Source: Selaginella moellendorffii
Taxonomy: Eukaryota; Streptophyta; Lycopodiopsida; Selaginellales; Selaginellaceae
Reading direction: 5' to 3'
Assembly: GCF_000143415.4 (NCBI RefSeq)
Contig: NW_003314331.1
Span: forward strand, 766,030 to 830,029
DNA length: 64,000 bases
A model generated the notes under the pieces. That model was not told the origin of the DNA. It was given only the letters and a program-made list of their open reading frames with translations, and ran no database searches. Position 1 is the stretch's first letter, and each line of letters starts with the position of its first letter. Below are positions 46,167 to 58,681 of the stretch, in pieces. The translations under genes were made by a program, and so were the position numbers.

Positions 46167-46793
46167 TTTGAAGCTTGCCATGAGGTGAGGCTATCAAGAT
46201 TGAGGAAGTAATTCCCGAGTGTTCAAAAAGAGGGCTTTGAACGAAAGTCGATGGTTAAGGACTTTCACGCTTATGCATGAACCATGTTACGGTGGCCGAA
46301 TGACTTGCTAAGTGAGATTGGCAAGTCGGGGGGAACGATACCCTAGTGGAAGGAGCCAACTTCAAAGAGGTGGCCCAAAGGGCCGAGCATGGAGGAGTCC
46401 ATGCATGATCACAGACATGTCAAGTGAGAGGACTTAGCAGTGTGGAGGAATTAGGTTCCTAAGTTGTGATCTGTAGCGCGCTTTAAATATAAGTTGGTGT
46501 ATCAGCGTGGGGAGTCACGCCAGGCATCCAGTGGGATGCCGTCCGTAGATGCATATACGGAGGTTGAGTTCGAGTCCCGACCCTCTAGTGCTTGGGTTCG
46601 AGTCCCAAATCTCTAGGGCGTGGTGATGGTTTAGAATATGAGGACACTCATTTTTCGGTGGTCATGGACTCTCAGTAAGGAGACTGTTTTGGGCACACCA
46701 CCAAGCAAGGGATGCCTCAGAGTTGTGATGCACGGTTAGATTGTTTAGAGTGAAAGTTTGGCATGTCTAAGTTGAATGTAAGCTCCTGAGTTT

Positions 46794-46848
46794 GGACTTC
46801 CCAGGAGGTCACCCAGCCCAGTACTATTCAAACCCAAGGACGCTTAAC
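46794..46848 (-). other. 5S rRNA-derived segment in Cassandra LTR (first)
   Basis: The minus strand carries GGTTAAGCGTCCTTGGG, AGTAGTACT-like AATAGTACTGGG and GGGTGACCTCCTGGGAAGTC, matching the middle and 3' part of plant 5S rRNA, including the internal box A and box C promoter regions for RNA polymerase III. Confidence 0.88.
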
Positions 46849-47157
46849 CCCAAATATCCCAAGACCCTTAACCAATTGGAAAAGGGGGTGCACTCTTGTT
46901 CATGGGCCCTTTCCCTCTATATTTGAACCCTATGGATCGTCTCTCAAGTCGTTCCCTTTGGTTGCTTACAATCCACCATGCTTCCCTGCAAGTTCACGCC
47001 CTCGTGAACGGAAGCCTCGCTCTCTTGACACCCTACCCCTCGGGTCGAGCCCAGCGGGAGCAAACTGGACCAGCCAGATGTCAATCATGATTCCCTTAGC
47101 CAACCAACAGAGTCGGACTCGAGACCACTCCGATACCAAATGTAAAATCCTGAGTTT

Positions 47158-47212
47158 GGACTTCCCGGGAGGTCACCCAGCCCAGTACTATTCAAACCCA
47201 AGGACGCTTAAC
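47158..47212 (-). other. 5S rRNA-derived segment in Cassandra LTR (second)
   Basis: Same as 46794-46848, with CCCGGGAGG for CCCAGGAGG on the plus strand. This one lies in the 5' LTR of the element. Confidence 0.88.
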
Positions 47213-48623
47213 CCCAAATATCCCAAGACCCTTAATCAATTGGAAAAGGGGGTGCACTCTTGTTCATGGGCCCTTTCCCTCTATATTTGAACCCCATGGG
47301 TCGTTCCCTTTGGTTGCTTACATTGAACACTTTGGTGCAAAGGGCACCAAGGACGTGGTGAATGAGATGGGGACACCCAGTCTCAATTGCTATGGATCCT
47401 TGGCTGGAAGGGCTAGCTTGGGCACACTGCCAAGTGTGGGGGATGCCCCTGGGGTCATAGTCAACAACATAGAGGGGTCTAGAAGACTTAGTTCCTATGA
47501 GTAGACCTATTAAGGGGTCAAGATGAGATCACTAGGTGATCTTGTGGCTAAACAAGGACAAGGTCTTTGTTTGGGTTAAGGAATATGATTCTTAGTTCAA
47601 AGTGTTGATTTGAACTATTGATAATGGTGTGGCTTGGTCAAGGTGACCAAGTGGGAAGAACACCTAAGGGAAATGACCTATGTCAATGCTGTGGCATAGT
47701 AAGTCCGAAGAAGGTAGTCTCTATAAGAGATCCAAGGGAGGATCTCAAAAGTTGGGCCGTGGATAGAACCCACAGCAGAAGATGTTAAAAAGACGTATTA
47801 GGGGTGAACACCTTCCGGACTTGGCAAAGGAGAGTCTTTGCTATGGAATCGAAAGGATACCTCGAAAATGGAGGTAGTGACCCTATGTTGCTGGGTGCAA
47901 CAATCAAGGATAGGAGTAAAAGACTAGTGGCTAAGTAAAGAGCTATGGGAATCATGAGAAAGAATCTAAATGGCAAAGTTAGGCCAAGAACACTAAGGTG
48001 TTAGGTGCTAACGGATTGTGGGAAAGGCAATGTTTTCCCAAGGATGGATTCCCAATTGCTCTAATGTGGCAAAAGTGGAAGCTCCAAGGGTGGGAGCGGT
48101 AAGGTAGCCAAATGATAGGGCCGTGGACAGCCCTAACACAAATTATGATAATTGGAACTTAATGCCAAAGGTGGCACGAAATCAAACAGAGGATGATGTT
48201 GCCCTCAAGTAGAGAACTTCCGGAGTTGCACACTATGTGCAATGCAAGGTGTCGAAGACACCCAGGAAATTGACTTCGGGAAGTCAGAATTAAAAGTTCC
48301 AAAGTGCAAGGTTATGTCGATAGAATCTGATATTACTCGAGAATGAGTAGTGGAATTGAGTTAGGGACATTGTCTCTAACAGGTTTAGCGAGAACTGAAC
48401 CAATAAAAGGGAGCAAACCACCTCAGGTGGCCGAATGAGTCTCTATGTTGGAGAGACTATGCTCCTTAGAGGATGGATAAGGCATGGTGTGCCTTTGGTG
48501 TCAAACCATAGACAAATATTGGCTGGGTGCCAAGGATGGAACTGGTAATACATGCGGGTGTTACTTTCTAAGAGGGTTTACCATTCGATGAGGACATCAA
48601 ACTTCATCTATGGGTGGTGGAGT

Positions 48624-50424
48624 TGTGAGACACAAAATCCCTAGGCCCCCAAAGTGGAGCCGGAAGGGCACCACATGGTAGTGGCCGAAGCGAAAGCCAA
48701 ACGAGCATAACACATTTAGATTAAAAGCTCCGACTTGGAAGGTCGAGAGCAGGAGTGGAACTCCCAACAAAGTGCTCGAGGAGCGAGCACGAGGCAACCA
48801 ATAAGCAAGGCTCCAAAAAGGGACCCAAAAAGGACCAACACATGACACGTGGAAGTGTCCGAGATGGACTCTGAGATGGACTCCGAGGTGGACCGAGATG
48901 GAGTCCGAGATGGAGTCCAAGATGGAGTCCGAGATGGACCAAGACGGAGTCCGAGATGGAGTCCGAGATGAAGTCCAAGGTGGACCGAGACGGAGTCCGA
49001 TATGGAGTCCAAGACGGAGTCCGATATGGAGTCCAAGACGGAGTCTGATATGGAGTCCAAGACGGAGTCCGAGATGGAGTCCGAGGTGGACCGAGACGGA
49101 GTCCGAGATGGAGTCCAAGATGGAGTCCGAGATGGACCGAGACGGAGTTCGAGATGGAGTCCAAGATGGAGTCCGAGATGGACCGAGACGGAGTCCGAGA
49201 TGGAGTCCGAGACGAAGTCCAAGGTGGACTAAGACGGAGTCCGAGATGGAGTCCGAGATGGACCGAGATGGAGTCCGAGATGGACCTGAGATGGAATCCG
49301 AGATGGAGTCCGAGGTCCAAACCGAGACCGGGACCGAGACTAAGACCGAGACCGAGACCGAGATCAGGACCGAGACCGAGGCCGAGTCCGAGTCCGAGTC
49401 CGAGTCCGAGTCTGAGTTCGAGTCTAAGAGGGTGAAAGCCCAAAGTGTTCGTCTCCCAGACCCTGGGGGGTTTGGTGAGCTCCAAAAGTATAGTAAGGGG
49501 GAGGACTGCAGTGGAGTCAGTTTGGCCAGGAAAGGCCAGTTTGGCCTAGGAAGGCCAGACCCAGTGTTGGGTGATGAACTGACTACTGGGAAGTCCAAGA
49601 CTAGAGTGAATACGGACCAACAAGCGGGGTAGCTTGGTGAAGTGTTCAAGAGCCGGCTCTAGTTCCCCCGGGAGATCGACTGGCCGATGCTCCCAGTCCA
49701 AGTGTGGGTGGCACTACCTACTTGGATACCTGGTGTGGCTCAACGGAACCTCGCTCTAAGCCCATGGCTAGAGCACCTAAAGGCGGAAGGTGGGGAGAGT
49801 ACCCACGAGGCTCGCGTAGGGCCACGGTGTTCCAAAATGTTGTCCCGAAGTCCCAAATGGGGGAAAGGAGGAGGAGCAGTCCTCTAGTGTAGTGACTACG
49901 GATACGGTCACATGGTGAGGAAGTCCCAGAGGACAATGGGACGTAGTGGCCGGGCCTGTGGGCTTTGATCTAGTGGCAGTGTTGGTGAACATGGCCATGG
50001 ACAGGAAAGGGACTTGGCAGGAACTGACAAAGGGATGTTGGGGAAGGCTATTCCCCATGTCTGTGGGCATCCTAAGGATGCTAAGGAGTGGATCTAAGAT
50101 GATCACTTGTGGATGGATAGCCTAGTCTTTGAGAGACGGGACTGTGATGCAGGTGGTGTTAGACCACCAGTGTGACCAAGGTGAATGGGCATGGCTTTAG
50201 CGTAACGGGCTGATATGTTAGTGGTACCTTGGGGTGTTGGTCATGGGATCGGACACGTGGGGCACTTAGACCAAGTGCAAAGGTTGAGTGGCGGGGATGT
50301 CATTCTAGGGGCTAGCAAGCCCAAGTCCGAAATAGGACTTATGGAGGTTGTGAGTGAGACTCCTCAAAGTGGTCGGAAATGCGGTTAAGTGACTAAAGTA
50401 AAATGGAAAAATTAGTCGCTTACA
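48624..50424 (+). repeat. Family-1 3' LTR
   Basis: TGTGAGACACAAAATCCC to AATTAGTCGCTTACA, 1801 bp. It differs from the 5' LTR mainly in minisatellite copy number (48852-49425) plus scattered substitutions, which means some age since insertion. Promoter-like block at 49430-49496. Confidence 0.93.
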
Positions 50425-51309
50425 CAGAATAAGACTAACACAAAGGGCATGATAGCAAGGGTGTTTGGTAGATACGGTAAATTATCATTCAGCGATATTG
50501 AAGGACTAATCTCAATACACGAGGGTTCTTATCAAGCCAATGCAAGACAAAGCAAAGGAGAACTAACAAGTTGAGCCAAGTATGCTTGGGTAAATAAATA
50601 CTTAAGAATTTCTTCCTTATGCTCGTTTGGCTAAGTATAGATGCAAAGTTTAGTTTATTAACATTTGAACAAAAAGGACTGATAAGGGTCCAGCAATACC
50701 GACCTCTTGCCATCGTGGTAGTAAGGAAAGAATATCTGAAAGGACTAACCGACAGATAACTTTAGATACCTGAAGTTATATTCGCGACATAATAGGACCA
50801 AGCATAATAATAAGGGTGTTTGGAAAACATAGTAAACTATTATGTAACAATATTAAGGGACTAGACTCAATCCGCAAAAAAGAACTAAGAATCAGGTTGA
50901 ATATGTTTAGCAAGAAATATATAGGAGTTCCTACCTTATATTTATCTAGCTAAGTATAAATGTTAAACCCAGTTTCCTGACACTTGAACAAAAGGGGTTG
51001 AAAAAAGAAGCAACGATACCAACCTCTTGCCATCGTAGTCGTAATGAAAGAATATTTGAAAAGACTTGCCAATATGTAACTTTCAATACCTGTAGTTATA
51101 TTTATGATACTGTCATAATAGTAAGGAAAGAATATTCAAAAGGACTCACCAATAAATACTCGCAATCATATTCATGAAAATCCTTACAAATCATCTCTTT
51201 AATTGTTTTCTTTAGTTTCTTACACCAATGTGACAAAAGAAAGCTATACTTATGTGATAAAAGCACTAAGAAGTCCAAAGTTGGATTAAATATACATGGA
51301 TAAATAGGG

Positions 51310-53240
51310 TGATTTGATAAAGTGTTCAAAAGCTAACTCTTGCTCTCTTGGGAGATTGGATTGATAATGCTTTTGTGGGTGGTATTACCTACTTAGATAC
51401 CTTATATGGCTTATTAAAACCTTGCTCTAGCCATGTGGCTATAGCACCCTAGTGGTAGAAATACTTATGAGCCTCACATTGGGTGTCCCAAATGTGATTG
51501 CATGTATTAAAAGTTACACATCAACAAGTCTTTTCAGATATTCTTCTTTTATTATCACAATAGTAGAAGGTTGGTATTGCTAAACAATTTATCAACCCCA
51601 CTAGTGGAGTTAACTAGGCATTTGGAATGTACTTAAACTAGATGAGCATAAGGATGAATTCCTTTGTGCTATTATCTAAGTATATTTAGCCTGATAAAAA
51701 GTTCCCATCTTATTGTGTCTTGCATTGGCTAGTGACAAAAAATTTATATAAGATTATTCCCTCAATGTCATCAAGATGATAGCTTACCATGTCTGACCAA
51801 TCTAAGGTATAGTCTAGCTCCCACTTGCTTGTGTGCTTATCTTTGTTTCGTGTCTAATTTGGGTCTAAGCCCAAGCTCTATACCATGCTAGCTAATGAAG
51901 TACTTATATTTATATGTAAGTTATTGGTATATTGAAATAGCACTAAATTCCATTTGACTCCATTTTACATGCTAATCTTGGCAATGGGATGCTTTAAGAT
52001 ATCTCTCCATGCTCCTATCCCTTCATTGCTTAGGCTAAATACTTGAGAGTCATTCTATACTTTAGTTCTTTTATTCTTTGGTTGTATGGTTGGGAGTTTA
52101 ACTCCATCCCTTCGTTCAGTGGCATAAAGCTTTAAAACTCCACTGCCCTTGGACATATGCCCAAGGGTTTACATTCTGTTCTATGGTTATTCTATGGTAA
52201 ATCACCCATACATGTGGCCATGGTGTTATTATATAGTTCTTATATAAAGGAAAAAAGAATAGTTATTTTATTTAGTAATCTAAGGTATAACTACATGGTA
52301 AGGAAGTTCTAGAGGTCAATAGTGGGTTTAGTGGGTGTCTCCATTAAAGGAAGATTCCCTAGTGCTATCATTAACGATAGTGGATGATGTGCCACCAACT
52401 GAACAAGATAGAAAAAAAAAATCATTTTATTACAAAGATAGACAAACAAAAATCAAATAAGTAACTTACTAAAATAAGTAGATATGTAACATTTAACCTC
52501 CTTATCTCGACAATATAACTTTCAGTATTTCAACCAATTATACCAAACTTTTGTTTAATTACTTTATAATTATTATGTCTTATAACATTACTGGTACTTC
52601 CACAACTCTATAGTATAAGTGGTTTAAAGTCATTTTGTGGTCATGAGTACCAAACCCCCTAGACCCTAGAAGATAATTGTTTTAGCTTTCAAATTTGCGT
52701 TTTTAATTTCATCACTTAGATTTCTCTGCCAAATCTAATGTCTCTAGATGCACAACATTCTTAAATACCTCCAAGTATATTCTAGCATATCTTACCAATT
52801 AGATTAATCTTGCATTTATAAATTATAAATCTGAAATATTAATACATAGTTTGAAAGCCTAGTTGATCAAGAGTGCCTTGTTTTCATCTTTCTCTATAGA
52901 AGAAATATTTTCTAAGGTACTTTCAAAATGCTAACATATATTCCTTATAGAAATGATGCAATGACCATTTAAAAAATGGTCTCTTCTTATAGATTCATTT
53001 TCTCTATCAATAGTGGCTTTCTAAATCATTTCAAGACATAAATTCCTGAAGTCAAAGACATGTCAAAGTAGTGGTCAAAGTGAAAGTCTAATAAGCATAA
53101 CCAAAATGTTAAGAGTAAAAGTATAACTTGGCAAGGAAATGCTTAGGGAATAAGCATGAAGCAATAGACAAATAAATCCCTAAAAAATATGAAAGAATGG
53201 TTACACATGACAAGTGTCATAGCATGTGGAAGTGTCTAGC
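51310..53240. repeat. Degraded LTR fragments
   Basis: 51310-51480 resembles family-1 LTR (GTTCAAAAGC...GGGTGGTATTACCTACTTAGATACC). 51590-52215 is a plus-strand family-3 LTR with an internal deletion near 51797. 52270-52410 and 53067-53240 are further family-1 LTR pieces. Between them is AT-rich sequence with no gene. Confidence 0.65.
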
Positions 53241-53639
53241 TAAAGTTTTAAAACCCAAGGACTTAAAAGTGGAACAATGCAAAAGCCAACTTATCTCATT
53301 AAAAAATTGAATGTCTAAAGTATCAAATATTTTGAAAGCAAAACATATCTAGGGCTAGAATATCTAGATGGTCAATACCTAATGTTAGCATGACTGCAAA
53401 ACAGAATAAATAACTAAAGTATTACTATTTCCTTTTAGTGCCCACATTCAGCTCAATAAATGCCATATAAGTAATGATTCTGTACCAAAAGATTTAGGAC
53501 AAATATTTCTGTCAGCATCATCAATGAATTAAAAATATAAATCATGTAATTTGGCACAAAAGAGAATTACAACAGCAAAGTTTTGCACAGAAATTTATAC
53601 AAGTGAGATGCCTAAGACAGCATTTTAGAAAGCTTTTCC

Positions 53640-55560
53640 CATATGTCTCTCTTTTTCTTTGATAGTAAAAGTTTGTTGTTTTTCAGGGAGAATGCAAATT
53701 CGATTGGTTGTGTTCAGCTCACATCATATGAGATGTGCATTAAGCTGAAGAGGGAGGGTTCACAAGTGGATATAGGCATGACATCCTTTCAGGAAGGAAT
53801 AGGAAAGAATGAGAAGACTTGCATAAGATGGTAGAGGGAAAAGCTTGCATGCAAGATCAATCACACAGAACATCATGAAAGAAGTCGTTGCAAATGAGTT
53901 TTTTCTAAAAATGAAGATATTGACCACCTAATGGAGAAACAGCTGCAAGAGCTTTTCAGTCGCATGGGTGATATTATGAACTGAAGGTATGCATTAAAAG
54001 TTGTGCAAATTACTATAACACATAGTTCCAGGTTAAGGTGATGGGTGTACAAAGTCTAGAGAGAGCTTCTACTTGAGAAGGACGACATTTAATTCCTTGC
54101 ACAACATGTAAAGATTGATTTCTTTCAAGGTTCATTCTTTATATTTTAAATCCACAACGTCAATTGTCACATTATGAAGATTTCCACTAAAGAACCTGGC
54201 AGTGGGGTTAACTTGGTTTGACAAATGCAAGGAGGAGGAGATCTCAGCCAATCTTGGGTGCATTTTGACTTCAGCCATCATATTAAAGACTAGGCCACTA
54301 TGGGTGCGCATGTATATGATCACAAGTAAGAATCTTTAATTTCCTTTTAGAGACAACAATATACTTCTAGGTTTCACAAGCTCCTCACAACTGCAATGGC
54401 TAAGTTCAAACTTGAGGACTTCAAGTCCCAGAAATTATTTTGGAATCTCTTGAATAGTGTGTATAAGCGGAAACCGGTTCACTACCATCCTTCCATGGTT
54501 TCATGGCTGATGAAGCAGGAGCTAATTGGAATGCTGTTTGAGAAGTTTATTTCAGAGGCTATCCAGCACCAGAAAAGGAATGCTCATGTATTTTCCATTT
54601 TGAATAGAGCTTTCAAATCCACACAAAGAAGTATATTGCCCAAGACCACCAACAAGAACACCTCACCAGAATGGCAACAATCCCAGACAGAGGAAGAAGA
54701 GAAGGCATACCTTCAGAAGATATAGTCTTGGTGGGATGGAAAGACAATCAATGATGACAAAAAGCATGGATTGCTTGGTGGCATGCAAGAGTAATCTTAT
54801 ATTCAAAGTTCGGTACTAAAATATTGCCTAAAGAAATATTTTTACATAGTGATTTTTACAGGATGCAAACATCGATAATGCTGCATATACAAATTTTTTA
54901 GAGATGAAACATGCAAGCTAGTTAGTTGGGTAGGGATACAACAAAAAAACATTTATATGATGAATGCTGTGAAGATATGGTTGAGGCTCTACTCTAATGC
55001 ATCAGCTAAAATTTGTTTTTGGAGGGAAAATACATCGGTTCTGATCCAAGTTTGCAGGAGTAGGAGGAGTAGCACATGCAAAGAAATGTGCAGCTAACAC
55101 TGCAAACTTCAACAAAACTGCTTAGGAAAATGGAATCACGTCATATCAGAGTGGGAATCAGAAGACAACTTACAAGAAGCAGGCGGTGACTGAGACACAC
55201 ATAGTGGGTGTGGACGACACTCACAGGCCAGAATACACTATTGTTAACATCCCGAGGCATGATTATTCTTCGAGAAAGATGTTGAACTTTGATAACAATA
55301 GGCAATCATAATAGCAGAATGGCATAGTGAACATCATTGAGAAAGAACTCTATAAGTCACGTTGGGCTTTATGACATGTGCTGAATAGGAAGGTCACATA
55401 CTACTATTACCTCAAACATGAGAAGAGAAGATGTGCAGAGGAACTATCAAGAAACACAGTAGCACTATGTATCATAGGTTTTCAGATGTACAAGGACACA
55501 AGAACACTCCAAAATTTCTAGTATTGTGGAGATAACATTCTCCACAGCTAGAACTGGTCA
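53640..55560 (+). pseudogene. Mutator-like transposase related to the SWIM copies, copy 3 (heavily decayed)
   Basis: Fragments in shifting frames are colinear with copies 1 and 2: SWVHFDFSHHIKD-stop-ATMGAHVYDHK near 54250-54326, KFKLEDFKSQKLFWNLLNS from 54402, then FHGFMADEAGANWNAV followed by ECSCIFHFE near 54490-54610, and RPEYTIVNIPRHDYSSR near 55230. DEAGANW carries the presumed catalytic Asp. No SWIM finger could be read. It is more diverged than copies 1 and 2, so it is a separate lineage. Confidence 0.7.
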
Positions 55561-56560
55561 ATTACATTGTTGGATTCAAACATCTCATCTATTTGTACCT
55601 CAATCAGTATAAAATGGACTCCACACACATTACGATTGTGCAGGTAACATTGTCCAACAAACAAGCATGAGACATCATCAACCATGCAAAATGAATGATA
55701 GTTGATGTTAAATTTTTTTAATTGATTTAATAATGCATATTTTAAGTATATACTCTGAATATCCATTGATATGGCTGCCAGATTACCATAAAACTGGATT
55801 AAAACACACACTCACAATTGATTGTCTCATCGCGTTGTGCGGACAATGGCCAATCTACAAGAGTCAACATGTTCAATGCATACTTGAGGCTCTCCTTTAA
55901 GTCTGTTATCTGGGACAGGTTGAACAGGTCTCCATGACAATGACAGAAGCTCATTTTTTGACAGTCTACCAAGAGCTTGTCTTCTTCTGAGCCAGCTCAG
56001 AAGAAGATGGTCATCGCAGATGATATTAAAGTACCTTCTTGACCACGAATGATCTTGCCTAGCTGTGAAGTTTGTGAGCCTCCAGTTCTTCATCATTATG
56101 GAAGAAATGCATAATGTAACACCCTGGTTACTCTCTTGCCACACTCACTCCTTGCTCCCATTGTGGTGCTCCTTGTCACACATAGTTATGCCTAGCACCA
56201 CACCCTAAAAGTTTAATGACTAAATTCAAATTAGGAATGTTAAAATTTAATTAATAGATGTTGTTAAATGGTATATTAACAACTATAAATTTGTAATTAG
56301 CCAATGGATGAACAGCTATAAATTATAAGTATATAACCTACACTTGGTTTAAGTTTTTCCTCATTTCCTTTTTATATTTTTGTTCTTATTTTTATCATTC
56401 TCTTTAGTATTATGGCTATATTGGAATATGCAGATCATGCTTAACATAGTATTATTTTTTTCTGATCTTATTGAGAGAACTAATAGTAAGATAACATTTT
56501 TTATTTTCTGTATTATAGTTGGCCTTCTTCTAAAAGAGAGAGAATGTGAAAGAGCCATTA
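55561..56560. other. No recognisable gene
   Basis: A 105-residue minus-strand frame at 55827-56144 (MWQESNQGVTLC...) shows no domain. The rest is AT-rich. Confidence 0.4.
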
Positions 56561-56567
56561 GTCAATG

Positions 56568-57175
56568 AGATATCAATCTGATAATCAAGGTTGTAAAGAG
56601 AATTGTAAAAATTGCAATACCACAAAATCTCTTAGAACTAATACTTGGGTTGCAGATAGCAATCTCACATTTGCTTAAATGCTTAAAGTGATGTATTGTT
56701 AGTGCATTAAAATGCCACAAGATTAAACTCATATTGAGTTTAGTATTAAAAGTGAGCATATGATAACAAATTGGTACAACTTTTGTCATGATATTTATGT
56801 TATCACATTGCAACAAGATAGTCAAAAGATTGGTGGTCCAGGAAGAATTGTAGAAATTGATAAAAGTAAGTTTGGTAAGTAGAAATATAATCGTGGTAGA
56901 AGAGTAGAACGTCAATGGGTCTTTGGGGGAATTGAACATAATTTAGATTAAATTTTTATAGTTCTAGTGGCTGATTGTACTGCACAAACTTCAATTGATA
57001 TATTATATACATATGTTGACTAAGTTCTATTTCTATTATTATTATTAACTAAAAATTATAACTATTTTTAAAAAAATTATATATAGTGATTGTTGGGCTG
57101 GTTATAATTCAAAGTGGTTGAATCAATTAAACTTCACACATTATAAGTCAACCAATCCTAAAATTTTGTTGATGT
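56568..57175 (+). pseudogene. Merlin-type (ISXO2-like) transposase, decayed
   Basis: The plus-strand frame reads KSLRTNTWVADSNLTFA, EHMITNWYNFCHDIYV, then IGGPGRIVEIDKSKFGK-stop-KYNRGRRVERQWVFGGIEHN at about 56828-56940, and SDCWAGYNSKWLNQLNFTHYK at 57089-57150. The GPG..VEIDESKF, NRGR...WVFGGIER and DCWAAY blocks are hallmarks of the ISXO2-like DDE domain used by Merlin elements. E in IDESK is K here, and several stops are present. The element ends were not identified. Confidence 0.85.
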
Positions 57176-57540
57176 AGAGTTCAAATAAATTGTATTGAAT
57201 TGACATAGAATGCAATGAAAAGATCCCTTCCTTGCTATGGTACAACAAAAGGATTATACAGCTCTTACTTTCAAGAATATATTTGGAGAAAAATATATAT
57301 TGAAAAGAAGGAAAATTGCATTTAATATTCATTTTAAGCTATACAATCAAGATAATGCTATTATAGTAGAATAAAATGTACAATTTTTTTTTTTACTTTT
57401 ACAAGATTAAGTGGTCCAGATTAAAACCAATCCAATGGCTATTAAATCCCACTACACTAATTTTAGTGTATAGCCGTTAATATTAGTATATAGCATCATA
57501 CTTGTACACTTGGACCTCACATCATCCTCTTCTCTTAGAA
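57176..57540. other. No recognisable gene
   Basis: AT-rich, probably the remaining Merlin 3' region and spacer. Confidence 0.4.
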
Positions 57541-57549
57541 GAATGGAAG

Positions 57550-58210
57550 GCAGTTAGAGTTCTTTGGTTAATAGGCAAAGATCTAAAGGAACATCATGAA
57601 GAGGCACTAGTGGATTTATAGATGGTATTAATTGTTCTTGATCCTTTTATACAAAGTGTTTTAGTTGTTGCACATGCATAATTTTTGGAAAATTAGCCTA
57701 TTAAACATTATGCCAAACCTCATAAACTTGCAGTCCAACTTGCCACAACACCTATATGGTCCCTTTCACTAAAAAAAAGCCCCTCAGACAAACCATGTAC
57801 CGTAAGATTGGGAAACTAGACTAACACAAAATCATCCACTTTATACTTCATAGGTAGACGATGATGGAAGCTATAGTGCCATTGTTGTCCCACTTGTATG
57901 TGGCCCAAGTGTTTAGAAAACTCCATTTAAACAAGTGAAAGAATGTTCGTTAAATACTAATTCTAAGACCTAGCATCGGCAGTTTGTGGCAATTGAGCAG
58001 TATTAGATCATGACCATATAGGAATTTATATGGTGAAGCACCAATTGTACTCTGTACCTCTATGATATACACATACTAAAGAGACAGTAAATAACCATCT
58101 CAATCCAAATGCTGAAAGTTTACATATTTCGCAATCATCCCTTTGAATATCCAGATAAGTTATTTCACCAAACCATTTATTTATGGATGATAAACACTTA
58201 TTGAACAAGG
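57550..58210 (-). pseudogene. Ty3 integrase C-terminal fragment (decayed)
   Basis: Minus-strand frames show STIGASPYKFLYGHDL (the usual integrase S..G.SP....YG motif), then PMKYKVDDFVLV, matching the V.VGD.V region of gypsy pol. Many stops and frame changes. It is not close to the chromovirus at 9780-13856. Confidence 0.55.
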
Positions 58211-58249
58211 CCTTTTATTCACCAGCAAAACACCAAAAAACTGGACATA

Positions 58250-58625
58250 GTTTCGTTGGTATGAAACCAGCAAAAACCTTTACTTAGGGGAGATTACTAT
58301 AGAAGTATCTATGGAGAAGGGTTGTTCATAAATTGGATTTTGAAGGTCTACCCAACTGTGTTACCCAAAACCATTTGTCCGGTGGTGTCCACATCCATTC
58401 CCAAATACCTGCCTCTCCTTGCTTTCACAAGAAATGCCAGAGTTGTACTGCTTTCTTAGCTTTTTCTAGTCCATTTTGCCCTCCTCTCTTTTTCAGTTAT
58501 AGGACATGAGCTACTACTGTAGTAATCATTCTAGCCCACACTTGTGATACTACCACCTTTAGCCTTTCATGTTTATCATTGAAGATTTTATTGCACCTGG
58601 CTTTCCAAACTTCCCACAATTAGAT
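58250..58625 (-). pseudogene. LINE (non-LTR) C-terminal fragment
   Basis: The minus strand reads LWEVWKARCNKIFNDKHERLKVV, like the L1-type plant LINE C-terminus (WEIWKARN..IF). No RT motif is present in the window, so this is a short 3' remnant. Confidence 0.5.
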
Positions 58626-58681
58626 GACAAGCACTTGTGAAAGTGTAGCATATCTCCAACTTGTAATACATAAATCTTTAA

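Larger units (their letters stand above)
46777..47322 (-). mobile_element. Cassandra-type TRIM retrotransposon, TSD TTGAA
   Basis: 546 bp. LTRs at 46777-46970 and 47141-47322 (plus-strand ends TGTAA...GCTTACA) flank a 170-bp internal region. On the minus strand the primer-binding site TTTGGTATCGGAGTGG follows the LTR at 47140. Identical TTGAA flanks lie at 46772-46776 and 47323-47327. The other two family-1 copies have the empty site with a single TTCAA (167-171, 4981-4985; reverse strand). It is non-coding, as TRIMs are, and each LTR holds 5S rRNA sequence. Confidence 0.93.
42310..50424 (+). mobile_element. Complete family-1 LTR element (non-autonomous), TSD CAGAA
   Basis: This 8.1-kb element has a 5' LTR at 42310-44045, a primer-binding site at 44047, a non-coding internal region at 44046-48623, a purine-rich tract at 48611-48623 and a 3' LTR at 48624-50424. 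Identical CAGAA lies at 42305-42309 and 50425-50429. No gag, protease, RT or integrase motif can be read in the internal region, so it must have been mobilised by enzymes from another element. It carries a nested Cassandra TRIM at 46777-47322. Confidence 0.93.
41566..50789 (-). mobile_element. Solo LTR (family 3), TSD TAATA, itself split by a family-1 element
   Basis: Left part 41566-42309, starting TGTAGTGCACATGG; right part 50425-50789, ending TTATATTCGCGACA. It is flanked by identical TAATA at 41561-41565 and 50790-50794. It is interrupted after 42309 by the family-1 element. Without that insertion it is an LTR of about 1.1 kb with no internal region. Confidence 0.9.
41118..51109 (-). mobile_element. 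Old LTR (family 3) split by a nested insertion
   Basis: The left part at 41118-41565 (TTTTCATCCTTTATCCTATGG start) and the right part at 50790-51109 (ending AGTTATATTTATGATA) together make one degenerate minus-strand LTR. The break falls at an ATAAATAAC-TAATA-GGACC site, where the TAATA duplication flanks the inserted solo LTR. Confidence 0.75.

Noticed and set aside
55827-56144. 105-residue minus-strand frame as a gene
   Set aside because: No domain, no homologous copy in the window and no support from neighbours.
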